Source: Opitutia bacterium Tous-C4FEB (GTDB lineage Bacteria; Verrucomicrobiota; Verrucomicrobiia; Opitutales; Opitutaceae). From it: DNA of 34,316 bases. The stretch is from the NCBI GenBank assembly GCA_002304445.1, contig NEVA01000028.1, positions 1 through 34,316 of the forward strand, given 5' to 3'. Under the pieces are notes generated by a model. It worked only from the letters and a program-made list of their open reading frames with translations, did not search any database and had not been told where the DNA came from. This document shows positions 6,631 to 14,671 of this stretch, piece by piece (positions within the stretch are counted from its first letter, which is position 1; every line of letters begins with the position of its first letter). The translations under genes were made by a program, and so were the position numbers.

Positions 6631-9314
6631 GTCGCATGATGCGCCGTTGGCTCCGCGGGGGGCTCCGTCCGGTCGCGGGCATTTGGCTCGCGGGGTGGAT
6701 GCCCGGGGTTTTGGCGGGCGCGCCCGTGCCCGTAAACGCGCTCACGGTAACTACGAACTGGGTGGAAGCGGATTTTCCGTTTTTCTCCTCGATCTTGGAC
6801 GCTCGCAAAGCGGGCGGCGGGCTGCCGGCTGACAATCTCGCGCCGCGCGGGATCGTCTTGAATCTCGGTCACGATTGCTGGGCATGTTTTGATCCGGATC
6901 TTTTGCGCGTTGTCGCCGTCTGGCGCGGCCCGGGGATAAGTGCCAGGGCGCTGGCGCCGCTATCGTATAATGATTTGGGGCGTAAGACGCCGATCGGTAA
7001 GATGCCGGCGCCGGAGCCGGTGGGGCAGGTGTGGTTCGCCAGTGGAATCTATCCGGGTGCGCAGTCCGGTGAACAGATTTCGTGGGTCGACGCGCGCGAA
7101 CCGGCACCGAGCCCAGAGGAAGTCGGGCGCGGAGCGATCGCCCCGGAACTCGGCCGTTTTGAAGCGGTGCGGTTGGTAGGGAGTGACGCGATTTTAGACT
7201 ACACGGTGAACGGCATCAGCGTGCGTGAACGTTGGGGCGCAGCCGCCGGCCCGGTTGAGAAAAACAGCCCGGTGATCACGCGAAATTTCTCCGTGGGCCC
7301 GGCGACGACGACCTTGCGATTTGTCGTGGGCCGGAAAAGTCCCGAGGCGAGCCTCGCGTTGCGGGTCGCACCGGAATCTGCGGCGGCGGTGACGCTCGTG
7401 GAGGTGGCCGGAGTCGCGGTCGTGCACGTCTCGGCCCGAGCGCAGGCAATCGAGTTTGCCGTCGAACACGCCGGACCGGGCGGTCCGGTGGTCGCGGCGG
7501 GTCCGCGGGTGGCGCGGACTGGGCCGCGTTGGCCGCAAGAGACGGTGACGGCCATCAAGCGCTCGGTCGCGCCGGAGGCCTACGTGGTCGACACGGTGGA
7601 GTTGCCGCAAAACAACCCATGGCGGCGAAAAGTGCGGCCGGCGGATATCCAGTTTTTGCCCGACGGCACGGGCGTGCTCGTGACCGTCGACGGCGACGTG
7701 TGGCTGGCGCGAGGCCTTGATGCCGCCGAGGGCGTGGTGCGTTGGCGGCGGTTCGCCTCGGGTCTGCACGAGCCGATGACGGCCGCGATCCGCGACGGCC
7801 AGATTTACGTTTTCGATCGCAACGGTATCTGGCGGCTCCGGGACACCGATGGCGATGGCGAGGCCGACGTGCACGAATTGTTTTCCAACGCCTTCGCGCA
7901 GACGGCCGACACGCGGGAATTTCCCTCCACCCTTCGGCTCGCGCCAGCCGGAGAGTTTGTGATCGCGAAGGGCAACCAGCAGTCGGACACGCTCGGTAAA
8001 CACAATGGCACGGTCTTGCGTATTTCGGCCGACGGGCGTCGCGCCACGCGGCTCGGCTACGGATTTCGCCAGCCCAACATCGGGGTGAATATCCGCACGG
8101 GACTTGTCACCTCGAGCGATCAGCAAGGACACTACATCCCGGCGACGCCGTTGCACATCGTGCGCGACGGCCAGTTCTACGGATTCCTCCCGGATTTCTT
8201 GCCGAAAGAAGTCTACCCCGCGCCCATCGCCGATCCGCTCGTGTGGTTGCCGCACGCGGTGGACGCCTCGGCGATTTCCCAAGTCTGGCTCTTTGACGCG
8301 AAGATGGGCCCGCTCAACGACAGCCTTGTTCATATCGGCTTTAACCAACCGGAGGTTTTTCGCGTGTTGCCGCATCGGAGCGGGGCGCGCGACCAAGCCG
8401 CGGTCGTGAGCATCACGCGGGCGTTTGATTTCACGCCGCTGAACGGCGCGGTGAGCCCGGCCGACGGGCAGCTCTACCTCGCGGGGTTTCAAGTGGCGGG
8501 CTGGGGCAACGTGATCGACGCGATCGCCGGGCTGGGCCGCGTGCGCTACACGGGGGCGCCGGTGACGTTGCCGCGCGCAGTGATCGCGAAGGCGGAAGGC
8601 GTGTTGCTGCGCTTCGACACCGCGCTCGACCCCGCCCGGGCGACCGATCCGGCGAGCTACTCGCTCCAAACTTGGGGCTACCGGCGCACGCACAAATACG
8701 GCTCGGCGCAATACAAGGCCGACGGCACCCCGGGGCAGGACGCGCTCACGGCGAGCCGGGCTTATCTCGCGCCGGATGGGCGCAGTGTCTTCGTGGCGGT
8801 GCCGGGGCTGAAACCCGTGATGCAGTTGCGCGTGGGCTGGTCGCTGGCGACGGCGGCGGGCGCGGCGTTTGCCGACAACGCTTACACGACGCCGTATGAA
8901 TTGGAAAAATTTGCGCCCAAGGCGGAGGGCTTTGGGGATCTTGCGATTGATCTAACCCCGCGTGAGGCGGCAGCAGTCGCGGTGGTCGCCACGCTGGCGA
9001 GTGCGGAGGAAGGCAAGCGGCTCGCCCAACTCTTCGCGTGTGTCGCGTGTCACGCGGCCGAGGAGTCCGCGATTCCGAAATCGGGGCCGACGTGGCGGGG
9101 GCTTTTCGGGCGGGAAAAACGGTCGGTGTTCGTGGGCGGCGCCGAGCAAAAGGTGACCGTAGACGAGGCCTATTTGCGCGAGTCGATCTTGCAGCCGACG
9201 GCGCAGGTGGCGGCGGGTTTTGAGAAAGGGGAATACGCGATGCCGAGCTACGCGGGCGTCTTGGACGCCGGACAGATCGAGTCGCTGGTGCTCTACATCA
9301 AGACGCTGAAGTAG
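6627..9314 (+). CDS. DUF6797 protein with C-terminal cytochrome c
   Basis: An 895-residue exported protein; the hydrophobic N-terminus ends near GVLAGAP. Residues ~45-200 show the DUF6797 pattern (DNLAPRGIVLNLGHDCWACF, LLRVVAVWRGPG, EVGRGAIAPELGRFEAVRLV). The middle (~310-640) looks like a beta-propeller of the PVC glucose/sorbosone-dehydrogenase type, with PADIQFLPDGTGVLVTVDGD, RLRDTDGDGEAD and GYGFRQPNIG. The C-terminus is a small c-type cytochrome: heme-binding CVACH at 805-809 and a likely axial Met at 872 (YAMPSYAG). This suggests an oxidoreductase that hands electrons to the periplasmic chain. It overlaps the upstream isomerase gene by four bases. Confidence 0.85.
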   Translation: MSRMMRRWLRGGLRPVAGIWLAGWMPGVLAGAPVPVNALTVTTNWVEADFPFFSSILDARKAGGGLPADNLAPRGIVLNLGHDCWACFDPDLLRVVAVWRGPGISARALAPLSYNDLGRKTPIGKMPAPEPVGQVWFASGIYPGAQSGEQISWVDAREPAPSPEEVGRGAIAPELGRFEAVRLVGSDAILDYTVNGISVRERWGAAAGPVEKNSPVITRNFSVGPATTTLRFVVGRKSPEASLALRVAPESAAAVTLVEVAGVAVVHVSARAQAIEFAVEHAGPGGPVVAAGPRVARTGPRWPQETVTAIKRSVAPEAYVVDTVELPQNNPWRRKVRPADIQFLPDGTGVLVTVDGDVWLARGLDAAEGVVRWRRFASGLHEPMTAAIRDGQIYVFDRNGIWRLRDTDGDGEADVHELFSNAFAQTADTREFPSTLRLAPAGEFVIAKGNQQSDTLGKHNGTVLRISADGRRATRLGYGFRQPNIGVNIRTGLVTSSDQQGHYIPATPLHIVRDGQFYGFLPDFLPKEVYPAPIADPLVWLPHAVDASAISQVWLFDAKMGPLNDSLVHIGFNQPEVFRVLPHRSGARDQAAVVSITRAFDFTPLNGAVSPADGQLYLAGFQVAGWGNVIDAIAGLGRVRYTGAPVTLPRAVIAKAEGVLLRFDTALDPARATDPASYSLQTWGYRRTHKYGSAQYKADGTPGQDALTASRAYLAPDGRSVFVAVPGLKPVMQLRVGWSLATAAGAAFADNAYTTPYELEKFAPKAEGFGDLAIDLTPREAAAVAVVATLASAEEGKRLAQLFACVACHAAEESAIPKSGPTWRGLFGREKRSVFVGGAEQKVTVDEAYLRESILQPTAQVAAGFEKGEYAMPSYAGVLDAGQIESLVLYIKTLK

Positions 9315-9684
9315 GGTTGGGCGGGAGGGAGAGTCGAGTTTAGCGTTTGCCAGTCCGGGTTGGTGAGGAAAAACAGGATTGTGGGTATGATAAAGAAAGC
9401 AGTCGGCGAAGGTCGGGTCGTGAACCGTCGAGTGCAGGTTGGTTCAAGCGGCGGCGCGTTGGTGGGTAAGACCAATGGGCGAGCAGCGACGTTGCCCGCA
9501 ATAAGGCAGGCGGTGGCGGAAGGGGCCGGCAGGCGCGCTGAGTTCAGGTCTGAACCGCTAGAATTTCAGAAAAATTCCGAGGATCGGTCGCGGGCTGTGC
9601 GCGCTGGAGGAGGGTGAGGCAATCGGCGGTAGTAAGAGGCCTCGGAGGATTATACGAATAGCGGTTGATTTTCATCCTCAAACC
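9315..9684. other. intergenic stretch without a convincing gene
   Basis: About 370 bp between the convergent ends of the cytochrome gene and bshA. A plus-strand open frame of 85 codons (9360-9617) exists but shows no recognisable motif. I see no tRNA-like fold or strong promoter. Confidence 0.5.
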
Positions 9685-9703
9685 CACGGGCAAGATGCCC
9701 GTG
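9685..9703. terminator. perfect 8-bp hairpin after bshA
   Basis: CACGGGCA (9685-9692), loop AGA, TGCCCGTG (9696-9703). It lies 14 bp beyond the bshA stop codon, between convergent genes. There is no T-run on either strand, so it may act only as an RNA-stabilising hairpin. The sequence is of the dispersed palindromic type common in these genomes. Confidence 0.4.
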
Positions 9704-9716
9704 CCACCTCGGAACT

Positions 9717-10880
9717 TCAGAGTCCCGCGCCGTCGCGGAGGGTGCCGGCGGCGCAGACTTCGCGGTAGAAATTGAGGTAGTATTCGACGATCACTGGGGC
9801 GGAGAATTTTTCGGCGGCGCGTACTTGGGCGGCGTTGCCGAGGCGGGCGCGACGGGCGGGGTCGGTGAGGAGCGCGGTCGCGGCGGCGGCGAGCGCGGCG
9901 GTGTCCCCGGAAGGGACGAGGAGCCCGGTGGAACCATCGGTGATAACTTCGGGGATACCGCCGACGGCGGTCGAAACGCTGGGGCAGGCGAAGGCCATGG
10001 CTTCGAGGATGCTCAGGCAGAAACTCTCGCTCTCGGAGGCAAAGAGGCCGAGGTCGATGGCCTGGAGGTAGTCTTCGATCGCGGTGACGTTCTCGCGGAC
10101 GATGATGCGGCCGGTGAGACCGAGGCGGGAGACGTCGGCTTTGAACGCGGTGAAATCACCGCCGGCGAGGACGAGGAGTTTGCTGGTGCGGGGCTCGACG
10201 CGGGCGAAGGCTTCGAGCACGAGGTCGACGCGTTTGACGGGGCGAAGATTGGAAGAGTGAAAAAGGAGCAGTTCGTCGTCGGTGACGCCGAGTTCGCGGC
10301 GGACGGTGGCGCGGGTGCGGGCAGGAGCGCGCGGGGTGAAAAAATTGTGGATGACCTCGATGGGGCGCTTCACGCCGATGAGGCGCTGGGTCTCGGTGCG
10401 GAGAAATTCGGAGACGGTGGTGACGCCGTCGGTCGCTTCGAGGGCGTGGCGGATGGCGGGGCCATAACCGGCGTCGGCGCCGAGGAGGGTGGTATCGGTG
10501 CCGTGGAGCGTGGTGATGACTTTGGGCCGGCGGTGCTCGGGGAGCATGTCGCGCGCGAGGAGGGCGGCGGTCGTGTGGGGCACCGCATAGTGCGCGTGGA
10601 TGAGATCGAGGCCGTGGTCGCGGGACACTTCGGCGAGTTTCACCGAAAGCGGAAGCGTGTAGTCGGGATATTTGAAGAGACCGTAGCTGTTGATTTCGAC
10701 CGGGTGAAAATGGATGCGGGCGATGTCGACCGGGAGACGGAACGGACGTTCGTAACTGATGAAGTGGATCTCATGACCGCGGGCGGCGAGTTCTTCGCCG
10801 AGGGTGGTGGCGAGAATGCCGCTGCCGCCGACACTCGGGTAGCAGACGATACCGATCTTGAGCGGGGCGAGGTTAGCCAT
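9717..10880 (-). CDS. bshA: N-acetyl-alpha-D-glucosaminyl L-malate synthase
   Basis: A 387-residue GT4 glycosyltransferase catalysing the first step of bacillithiol synthesis: UDP-GlcNAc plus L-malate to GlcNAc-malate. The N-terminus KIGIVCYPSVGGSGILATTL is the BshA signature (CYPxxGGSGxxAxxLG), followed by HEIHFISYERPFR and DLIHAHYAVPH. The sugar-nucleotide binding half has EVIHNFF, LLFHSSNLRPVKR and the GT4 Ex7E-type motif in FASESESFCLSILEAMAFACP. Length matches the family. It lies 6 bp downstream of the bshB1 gene on the same strand, so both steps share a transcript. Confidence 0.93.
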   Translation of the reverse strand: MANLAPLKIGIVCYPSVGGSGILATTLGEELAARGHEIHFISYERPFRLPVDIARIHFHPVEINSYGLFKYPDYTLPLSVKLAEVSRDHGLDLIHAHYAVPHTTAALLARDMLPEHRRPKVITTLHGTDTTLLGADAGYGPAIRHALEATDGVTTVSEFLRTETQRLIGVKRPIEVIHNFFTPRAPARTRATVRRELGVTDDELLLFHSSNLRPVKRVDLVLEAFARVEPRTSKLLVLAGGDFTAFKADVSRLGLTGRIIVRENVTAIEDYLQAIDLGLFASESESFCLSILEAMAFACPSVSTAVGGIPEVITDGSTGLLVPSGDTAALAAAATALLTDPARRARLGNAAQVRAAEKFSAPVIVEYYLNFYREVCAAGTLRDGAGL

Positions 10881-10886
10881 GACGGG

Positions 10887-11609
10887 CTAGAAACGCCTCG
10901 CGGTGTGGCTGAGGACGGCGAGCGAATTGACGACGAGAGGATCGGCGGGCCAGAGGGGGATGGCTTGGGCGACGCCGGCCCGGAGACCGTGGAAGCGGGC
11001 GCGGGTGAGTTGGAGTTCGACGTAGTCGCGCGTGGCGGCCTGGGAGGCGTGGGCTTGCATGGCGGCGGTCCACGTCGCGATCACGGGGGAAACATCGACG
11101 AGCACCGGTGAGGCGTCGCGGGCTTCGGCGTCGGAGGTGATGGCGTAGTGCAGGAGCGTATTGATGGCGTGGGCGGGGGTGCCACGAAGTTCGGCGACGC
11201 CGCCGTAGCGGGCGAGGCGGGAGGCGTTGCGGACAATTTTGCCGAGGACGGAGTGATCGGGGTGTTGGTTCTCGTTGACGGTGGGCGCGAGGACGAGGGC
11301 GGGTTTTACGCGGCGGATGATCGCCGCGATGGTGAGCGAGTGGGGGAGTGAAGGGACGAAGTGGGCGTCGCCGCCGAGGTCGATGAACTCGAGGGTGACG
11401 CCGAGGAGGGCGGCGGCTTTCTCGGCCTCGGCGGTGCGCACGGCGGGGGTGCCGTTGGTGCCGGCTTCGCCGCGGGAGCAGACCACGAAATGAACGGGCC
11501 GGCCGGCGGCGGTCTCAAGGGCGATGATCCCGCCGGCGCCGAATTCGATGTCGTCGGGGTGGGCACCGAAGGCGAGGAGCGGAGGAAGCGGAGTGGCGGT
11601 GGAAGACAC
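10887..11609 (-). CDS. bshB1: bacillithiol biosynthesis deacetylase BshB1
   Basis: A PIG-L/LmbE-fold zinc hydrolase that removes the acetyl group from GlcNAc-malate, the second step of bacillithiol synthesis. The zinc-binding AHPDDIEFGAGG motif lies close to the start. It is followed by the BshB1-typical CSRGEAGTNGTPAVRTAEAE, LEFIDLGGDAHF and the late NENQHPDHSVLGKIV block with the second zinc His. I chose the GTG at 11609 (240 residues, usual family length); the frame extends to a TTG at 11651 (254 residues), and no clear ribosome-binding site decides between them. Placed 6 bp before bshA. Confidence 0.9.
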   Translation of the reverse strand: MSSTATPLPPLLAFGAHPDDIEFGAGGIIALETAAGRPVHFVVCSRGEAGTNGTPAVRTAEAEKAAALLGVTLEFIDLGGDAHFVPSLPHSLTIAAIIRRVKPALVLAPTVNENQHPDHSVLGKIVRNASRLARYGGVAELRGTPAHAINTLLHYAITSDAEARDASPVLVDVSPVIATWTAAMQAHASQAATRDYVELQLTRARFHGLRAGVAQAIPLWPADPLVVNSLAVLSHTARRF

Positions 11610-11678
11610 GGGAGTAAGATCAGACGAGTTTGGTCCCGAAAGTCGATGCAACGAGCGGGAACGGCGGCGCGGGGCGGA

Positions 11679-12461
11679 CTATTCGGTGTAGGCTTCGTCG
11701 GAGCGGTCGATGGGGTCGCGGGTCACGAAAGTGATCTCGGGCGCGTCGGCGTGGTTGAGGTAGGCTTGTTCGCCGGCGCCGGCGATGTAGTGCGTGCAAT
11801 GGATCACGGATTGCATCCAACGGAGGCGGCTGTCGCGTGACGGGCTGATTTGCGCCGGGTCGAAGGGCGCAGGGCCCACGGTCGCGGGCGGGAGCGTGAG
11901 GAAAGAGTTGCCGCCTTCGTGGAGCTGCAGCGTGCCCTCGGCGGTGCGGCGGGCGCGGACGAGTTCGCTGTCGTGGGTGACATCAACGAAGCAGTCGGTG
12001 ATCGGGCAGGCGGCGCGCCGGAAAGCGGGGTCGGAGGAGCGGACGACGCGGATGCCATCGAGGTGGCCGAGGGCGCGGTAGAGATCGAGGCAGAAGTCGG
12101 CGACGGTGGTGGCGGTGATGGCCTTGAAGGCGGCGACTTGCGGCGGGGCGACGTAGGCGGGGAGCTGGCGGGCGGTGGCGTCGCGCCAGTCGGCGGGGAT
12201 TTTTTTGGCGTAAAGCGGGGAGAACTTGCGCTGGGTTTTGTTGGCGAAGGTGAAGTTGAAGGTAAGGGGCGCGTCGGTCTTGCGGTGGCGGAGCGTGGTC
12301 TGGGTCTCGCGGGGATCGTGGTCGCTGTCGTGGTAGAAGAAGACGATCTCGCCGCCGATCTCGGCTTGGAGGCGGCGGGCGGTGACGATCTTAGCGTAGA
12401 GGAAGCGCCGCGGGAAAAAACCGCAGGGTTGCTGACCGAAACAGATGACGGGGGCGGGCAT
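11679..12461 (-). CDS. short BshC-like protein, putative bacillithiol ligase
   Basis: A 260-residue protein beginning MPAPVICFGQQPCGFFPRRF. It has GQQ at residues 9-11, an aligned FLYAKIVTARRLQAEIG helix and FFYHDSDHDPRE (42-52). This order and spacing mirrors the N-terminal core of BshC (GQQxGLxxGPLYTxYK, then VPVFWxxxEDHDxxE), the enzyme that adds cysteine in bacillithiol synthesis. BshC is normally ~520-540 residues; this protein is half that and lacks the coiled-coil part. It sits directly upstream of bshB1 and bshA, which supports the assignment. The upstream frame continues to 12662 but only through heptamer repeats, so the ATG at 12461 is used. An alternative is an uncharacterised Opitutaceae protein with chance similarity. 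Confidence 0.55.
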   Translation of the reverse strand: MPAPVICFGQQPCGFFPRRFLYAKIVTARRLQAEIGGEIVFFYHDSDHDPRETQTTLRHRKTDAPLTFNFTFANKTQRKFSPLYAKKIPADWRDATARQLPAYVAPPQVAAFKAITATTVADFCLDLYRALGHLDGIRVVRSSDPAFRRAACPITDCFVDVTHDSELVRARRTAEGTLQLHEGGNSFLTLPPATVGPAPFDPAQISPSRDSRLRWMQSVIHCTHYIAGAGEQAYLNHADAPEITFVTRDPIDRSDEAYTE

Positions 12462-12472
12462 TTCGGAGACGG

Positions 12473-12533
12473 AACGTTGAGCGTTGAGAGTTGAAGGCTG
12501 AGAGTTGAGAGTTGAGAGCTGAGAGCTGAGAGC
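12473..12533. repeat. tandem heptamer-type repeat (TTGAGAG/CTGAGAG)
   Basis: Immediately upstream of the BshC-like gene, the plus strand runs through near-perfect units GAGAGTTGAGAGTTGAGAGC and then GAGAGCTGAGAGCTGAGAGC. The period is 7 bp with T/C variation. It lies in a 250-bp spacer that also holds the degenerate ACACACGG-type motifs. Confidence 0.75.
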
Positions 12534-12566
12534 GGAGGTGGGGGGGGCGGAGTTCGGAGGGGGCCC

Positions 12567-12676
12567 ACGGAACACACAGAACACACGGAAAAAATCGGAG
12601 GGGAGAATTGGAGAAGGAGCTAAGCTGAGGAGCAGGGAGATGGATTTTTGCCCGCGAAACACACGAACGACACGGA
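12567..12676. repeat. CACACGGAA-type dispersed motif, two occurrences
   Basis: At ~12567-12590 the plus strand reads CCACGGAACACACAGAACAC, then ACGGAAAA; at ~12653-12676 it reads CGAAACACACGAACGACACG. A matching fragment, CCCACGGAATACACGGAT, closes the window at 34299-34316. These look like copies of one dispersed intergenic repeat. Confidence 0.45.
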
Positions 12677-12710
12677 AGGGGGAGAGTAGGCGGGGTTCGG
12701 CGATCCCGCT

Positions 12711-14438
12711 TTAGATCGGAGCGGGGGCGGAGGTGCCGCGGTTACTTTTTGGGAGGACGGCTTGGAGGATCACGGCGAAGAGGACGCAGGTGAAGCAGCC
12801 GATGGGGTTGAGCCAGAGGTAGGCGATTTCGCGGGCGGGGTAGGCTTTGCCGAGGAAGAAAAGCGCGATGACGACGGTCTGCGCGGCGACGGCGGCCCAG
12901 AAAACGGCGGTGCCTTTCACGTGCTTCAGGAAAAATGCCACGATGAAGACGCCGAGGAGCGCGGGATAGAAAATCGAGGCGACGATGTTGAGGGCCTCGA
13001 TGAGGTTTTCCGCAAAGCTCACGAAGAGCGCGAAGGCGATGGCGAAGAGGCCCCAGATGGCGGTGAAGGTTTTTGCGACGCGGACGTTGCGGGTTTCGTC
13101 GTGGGCGGCGAGGGGGCGGAAGCTTCGCCAAAGGTCGATCGTGCTGGTGGTGCCGAGGGCGTTGAGTTCGCCGGCTTTCGAGGAGAGCGCCGAGGCAAAC
13201 ATCACGGCGAGGAGCAGGCCGATGACACCGTGGGGGAGCTGGGTGAGGATGAAATTGATGAAGACGTAGTCGGAGTCCTTGGTTTTTTTGGTGGTGGGGT
13301 CGGCGAGCTGGAGGGCGGCGCGGGCTTCTTTGCGGACGACGTCGGTGGCTTTTTGCGCGGCGACGAGGTCGGCTTTGGCGGCGGCGGTGACGGCGGGATC
13401 GGCGGCGTCTTGCGCGGCGGTCCAGGCGCGGATCTTTTCCTGTTTAACGAGGTGGAGGGCGGTGTGTTTCTCGTCGATGGCGCGGAGGGAGGCACCTTGG
13501 GGGCCGTCGAGCTGGCGTTGCCACTGGGTCTGGTTGTAGAGGACGGGGGTGTTGGGCTGGAGCTGGTAGAAGACGAAGAGCAGCGCGCCGAGAAACACGA
13601 TGAAGAGCTGCATCGGGATCTTGAGGAGGGCGTTGAACATGAGGCCGAGGCGGCTTTCGCGCAGGTGGGCGCCGCCGATGTAGCGTTGGACTTGGGATTG
13701 GTCGGTGCCGAAGTAGGAGAGTGAGAGAAAGAAGCCGCCGAGGATACCGCTCCAAATGGTGTAACGGACTTTGAGGTCGGGGTTGTAATCGACGGCTTGG
13801 AGTTTCCCCATGGCGCCGGCGATCGGGAGGGCGTCGGCGGGGAGTTTGGTGAGCAAAATGACGAAGGCGGTGAGCATGCCGCCGAAGATGACGGCCATCT
13901 GCCATTTTTGGGTAAGGTTCACGGCGGCGCTGCCACCGGTGACGGTGTAAACGATGGCGAGGAGGCCGGTGCAGATGATGGTGAGGTCGAGCCGCCAGCC
14001 GAGGACGGTGGAGAGGATGATGGCGGGCGCGTAGATGGTGATGCCGGACTGGAGACCGCGTTGGAGGACGAAGATGCCCGCGCCGAGGAGGCGGGTTTTG
14101 CGGTCGAAGCGTTGGCCAAGATACTCGTAGGCGGTGTAGACGCCGAGCTTGCGGTAAATCGGGAGAAACACGGCGCAGACCACGATCAGCGCGAGCGGGA
14201 GACCGAAATAATTTTGGATGAAGGCGATGCCGTTCTCCGTGGCCTGACCGGGCAGGGAGAGGTAGGTGATCGTGCTGGCCTGCGTCGCCATGACGGAGAG
14301 CCCGATGGTGCCCCACTTGGTCGTGGCGCTGCCCTTGAGGTAGGTATTGAGGTTGTCGGTGTGGCGGGTGCGCCACGTGCCGTAGGCGGCGATGCCGACG
14401 ATCGCGCCGAGAAGAACGAGCCAGTCGAGGGCGTTCAT
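12711..14438 (-). CDS. sodium:solute symporter (SSS family)
   Basis: A 575-residue inner-membrane transporter of the SSS/LeuT fold, with ~13 predicted helices. Residues 46-66 (GLSVMATQASTITYLSLPGQ) form helix 1 with the Ser-Thr pair used for sodium binding. GGSAAVNLTQKWQM (168-181) and FGTDQSQVQRYIGG (243-256) are typical of this family. A long hydrophilic loop at ~295-388, rich in Lys, Ala and Gln, separates two helices. The ATG at 14438 is favoured because it forms ATGA with the stop of the small membrane protein upstream. Substrate is unknown; the operon places it between a secreted PIG-L deacetylase and the bacillithiol genes. Confidence 0.9.
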   Translation of the reverse strand: MNALDWLVLLGAIVGIAAYGTWRTRHTDNLNTYLKGSATTKWGTIGLSVMATQASTITYLSLPGQATENGIAFIQNYFGLPLALIVVCAVFLPIYRKLGVYTAYEYLGQRFDRKTRLLGAGIFVLQRGLQSGITIYAPAIILSTVLGWRLDLTIICTGLLAIVYTVTGGSAAVNLTQKWQMAVIFGGMLTAFVILLTKLPADALPIAGAMGKLQAVDYNPDLKVRYTIWSGILGGFFLSLSYFGTDQSQVQRYIGGAHLRESRLGLMFNALLKIPMQLFIVFLGALLFVFYQLQPNTPVLYNQTQWQRQLDGPQGASLRAIDEKHTALHLVKQEKIRAWTAAQDAADPAVTAAAKADLVAAQKATDVVRKEARAALQLADPTTKKTKDSDYVFINFILTQLPHGVIGLLLAVMFASALSSKAGELNALGTTSTIDLWRSFRPLAAHDETRNVRVAKTFTAIWGLFAIAFALFVSFAENLIEALNIVASIFYPALLGVFIVAFFLKHVKGTAVFWAAVAAQTVVIALFFLGKAYPAREIAYLWLNPIGCFTCVLFAVILQAVLPKSNRGTSAPAPI

Positions 14439-14611
14439 GCGTAGGCGCGGGTGAAAAAGGTGAGGGCGATCACGATGAACACGAAAACGCCAAGGACGAA
14501 GAGGTAGACGCCGCGCCATGTACGAAAGCCGGGGACGCCGGGGGCGTCGTTAGCGGAGTCGGGAGTAGGTGACGGCGAGGGCAGGGGTGCGGGTGGTGGA
14601 AGCGGGGGCAC
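14435..14611 (-). CDS. 58-residue single-helix membrane protein coupled to the symporter
   Basis: A small frame with a GTG start (14609-14611) begins MPPLPPPAPLPSPSPTP, a proline-rich N-terminus. After GVPGFRTWRG it has one transmembrane helix (VYLFVLGVFVFIVIALTFF) and ends TRAYA. Its TGA overlaps the symporter ATG as ATGA, indicating translational coupling and a shared function. Small partner proteins encoded directly ahead of SSS transporters are known (for example DUF485 with ActP), so it may be an accessory or assembly subunit. There is no clear ribosome-binding site at the GTG, so the exact start is uncertain, but the helix and overlap argue strongly that the frame is translated. Confidence 0.65.
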   Translation of the reverse strand: MPPLPPPAPLPSPSPTPDSANDAPGVPGFRTWRGVYLFVLGVFVFIVIALTFFTRAYA

Positions 14612-14640
14612 GGGAAAAGAAATTTAGGCGCGCGGGGCGT

Positions 14641-14671
14641 GGAGGGCGGGTCGGAGACCCTGCCCTACTTT
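14641..14671. repeat. palindromic repeat copy A, at the PIG-L stop codon
   Basis: AGGGCGGGTCGGAGACCCTG followed by CCCTACTTTTT. The core is an imperfect inverted repeat GGGCGGGTC/GACCCTGCCC with a GGA loop. The copy includes the TAG stop of the PIG-L gene. A second near-identical copy follows the DUF2911 gene (17323-17353). Confidence 0.7.

Noticed and set aside
9360-9617. 85-codon plus-strand frame in the bshA-cytochrome spacer
   Set aside because: No motif, no ribosome-binding site, unconvincing composition; left as intergenic.
9825-11111. 428-codon plus-strand frame
   Set aside because: Antisense to bshA and bshB1, which carry diagnostic motifs; Gly/Glu/Asp-rich shadow composition.
12473-12533. 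Tandem repeats as a possible CRISPR array
   Set aside because: The unit is 7 bp without spacers; there are no cas genes.
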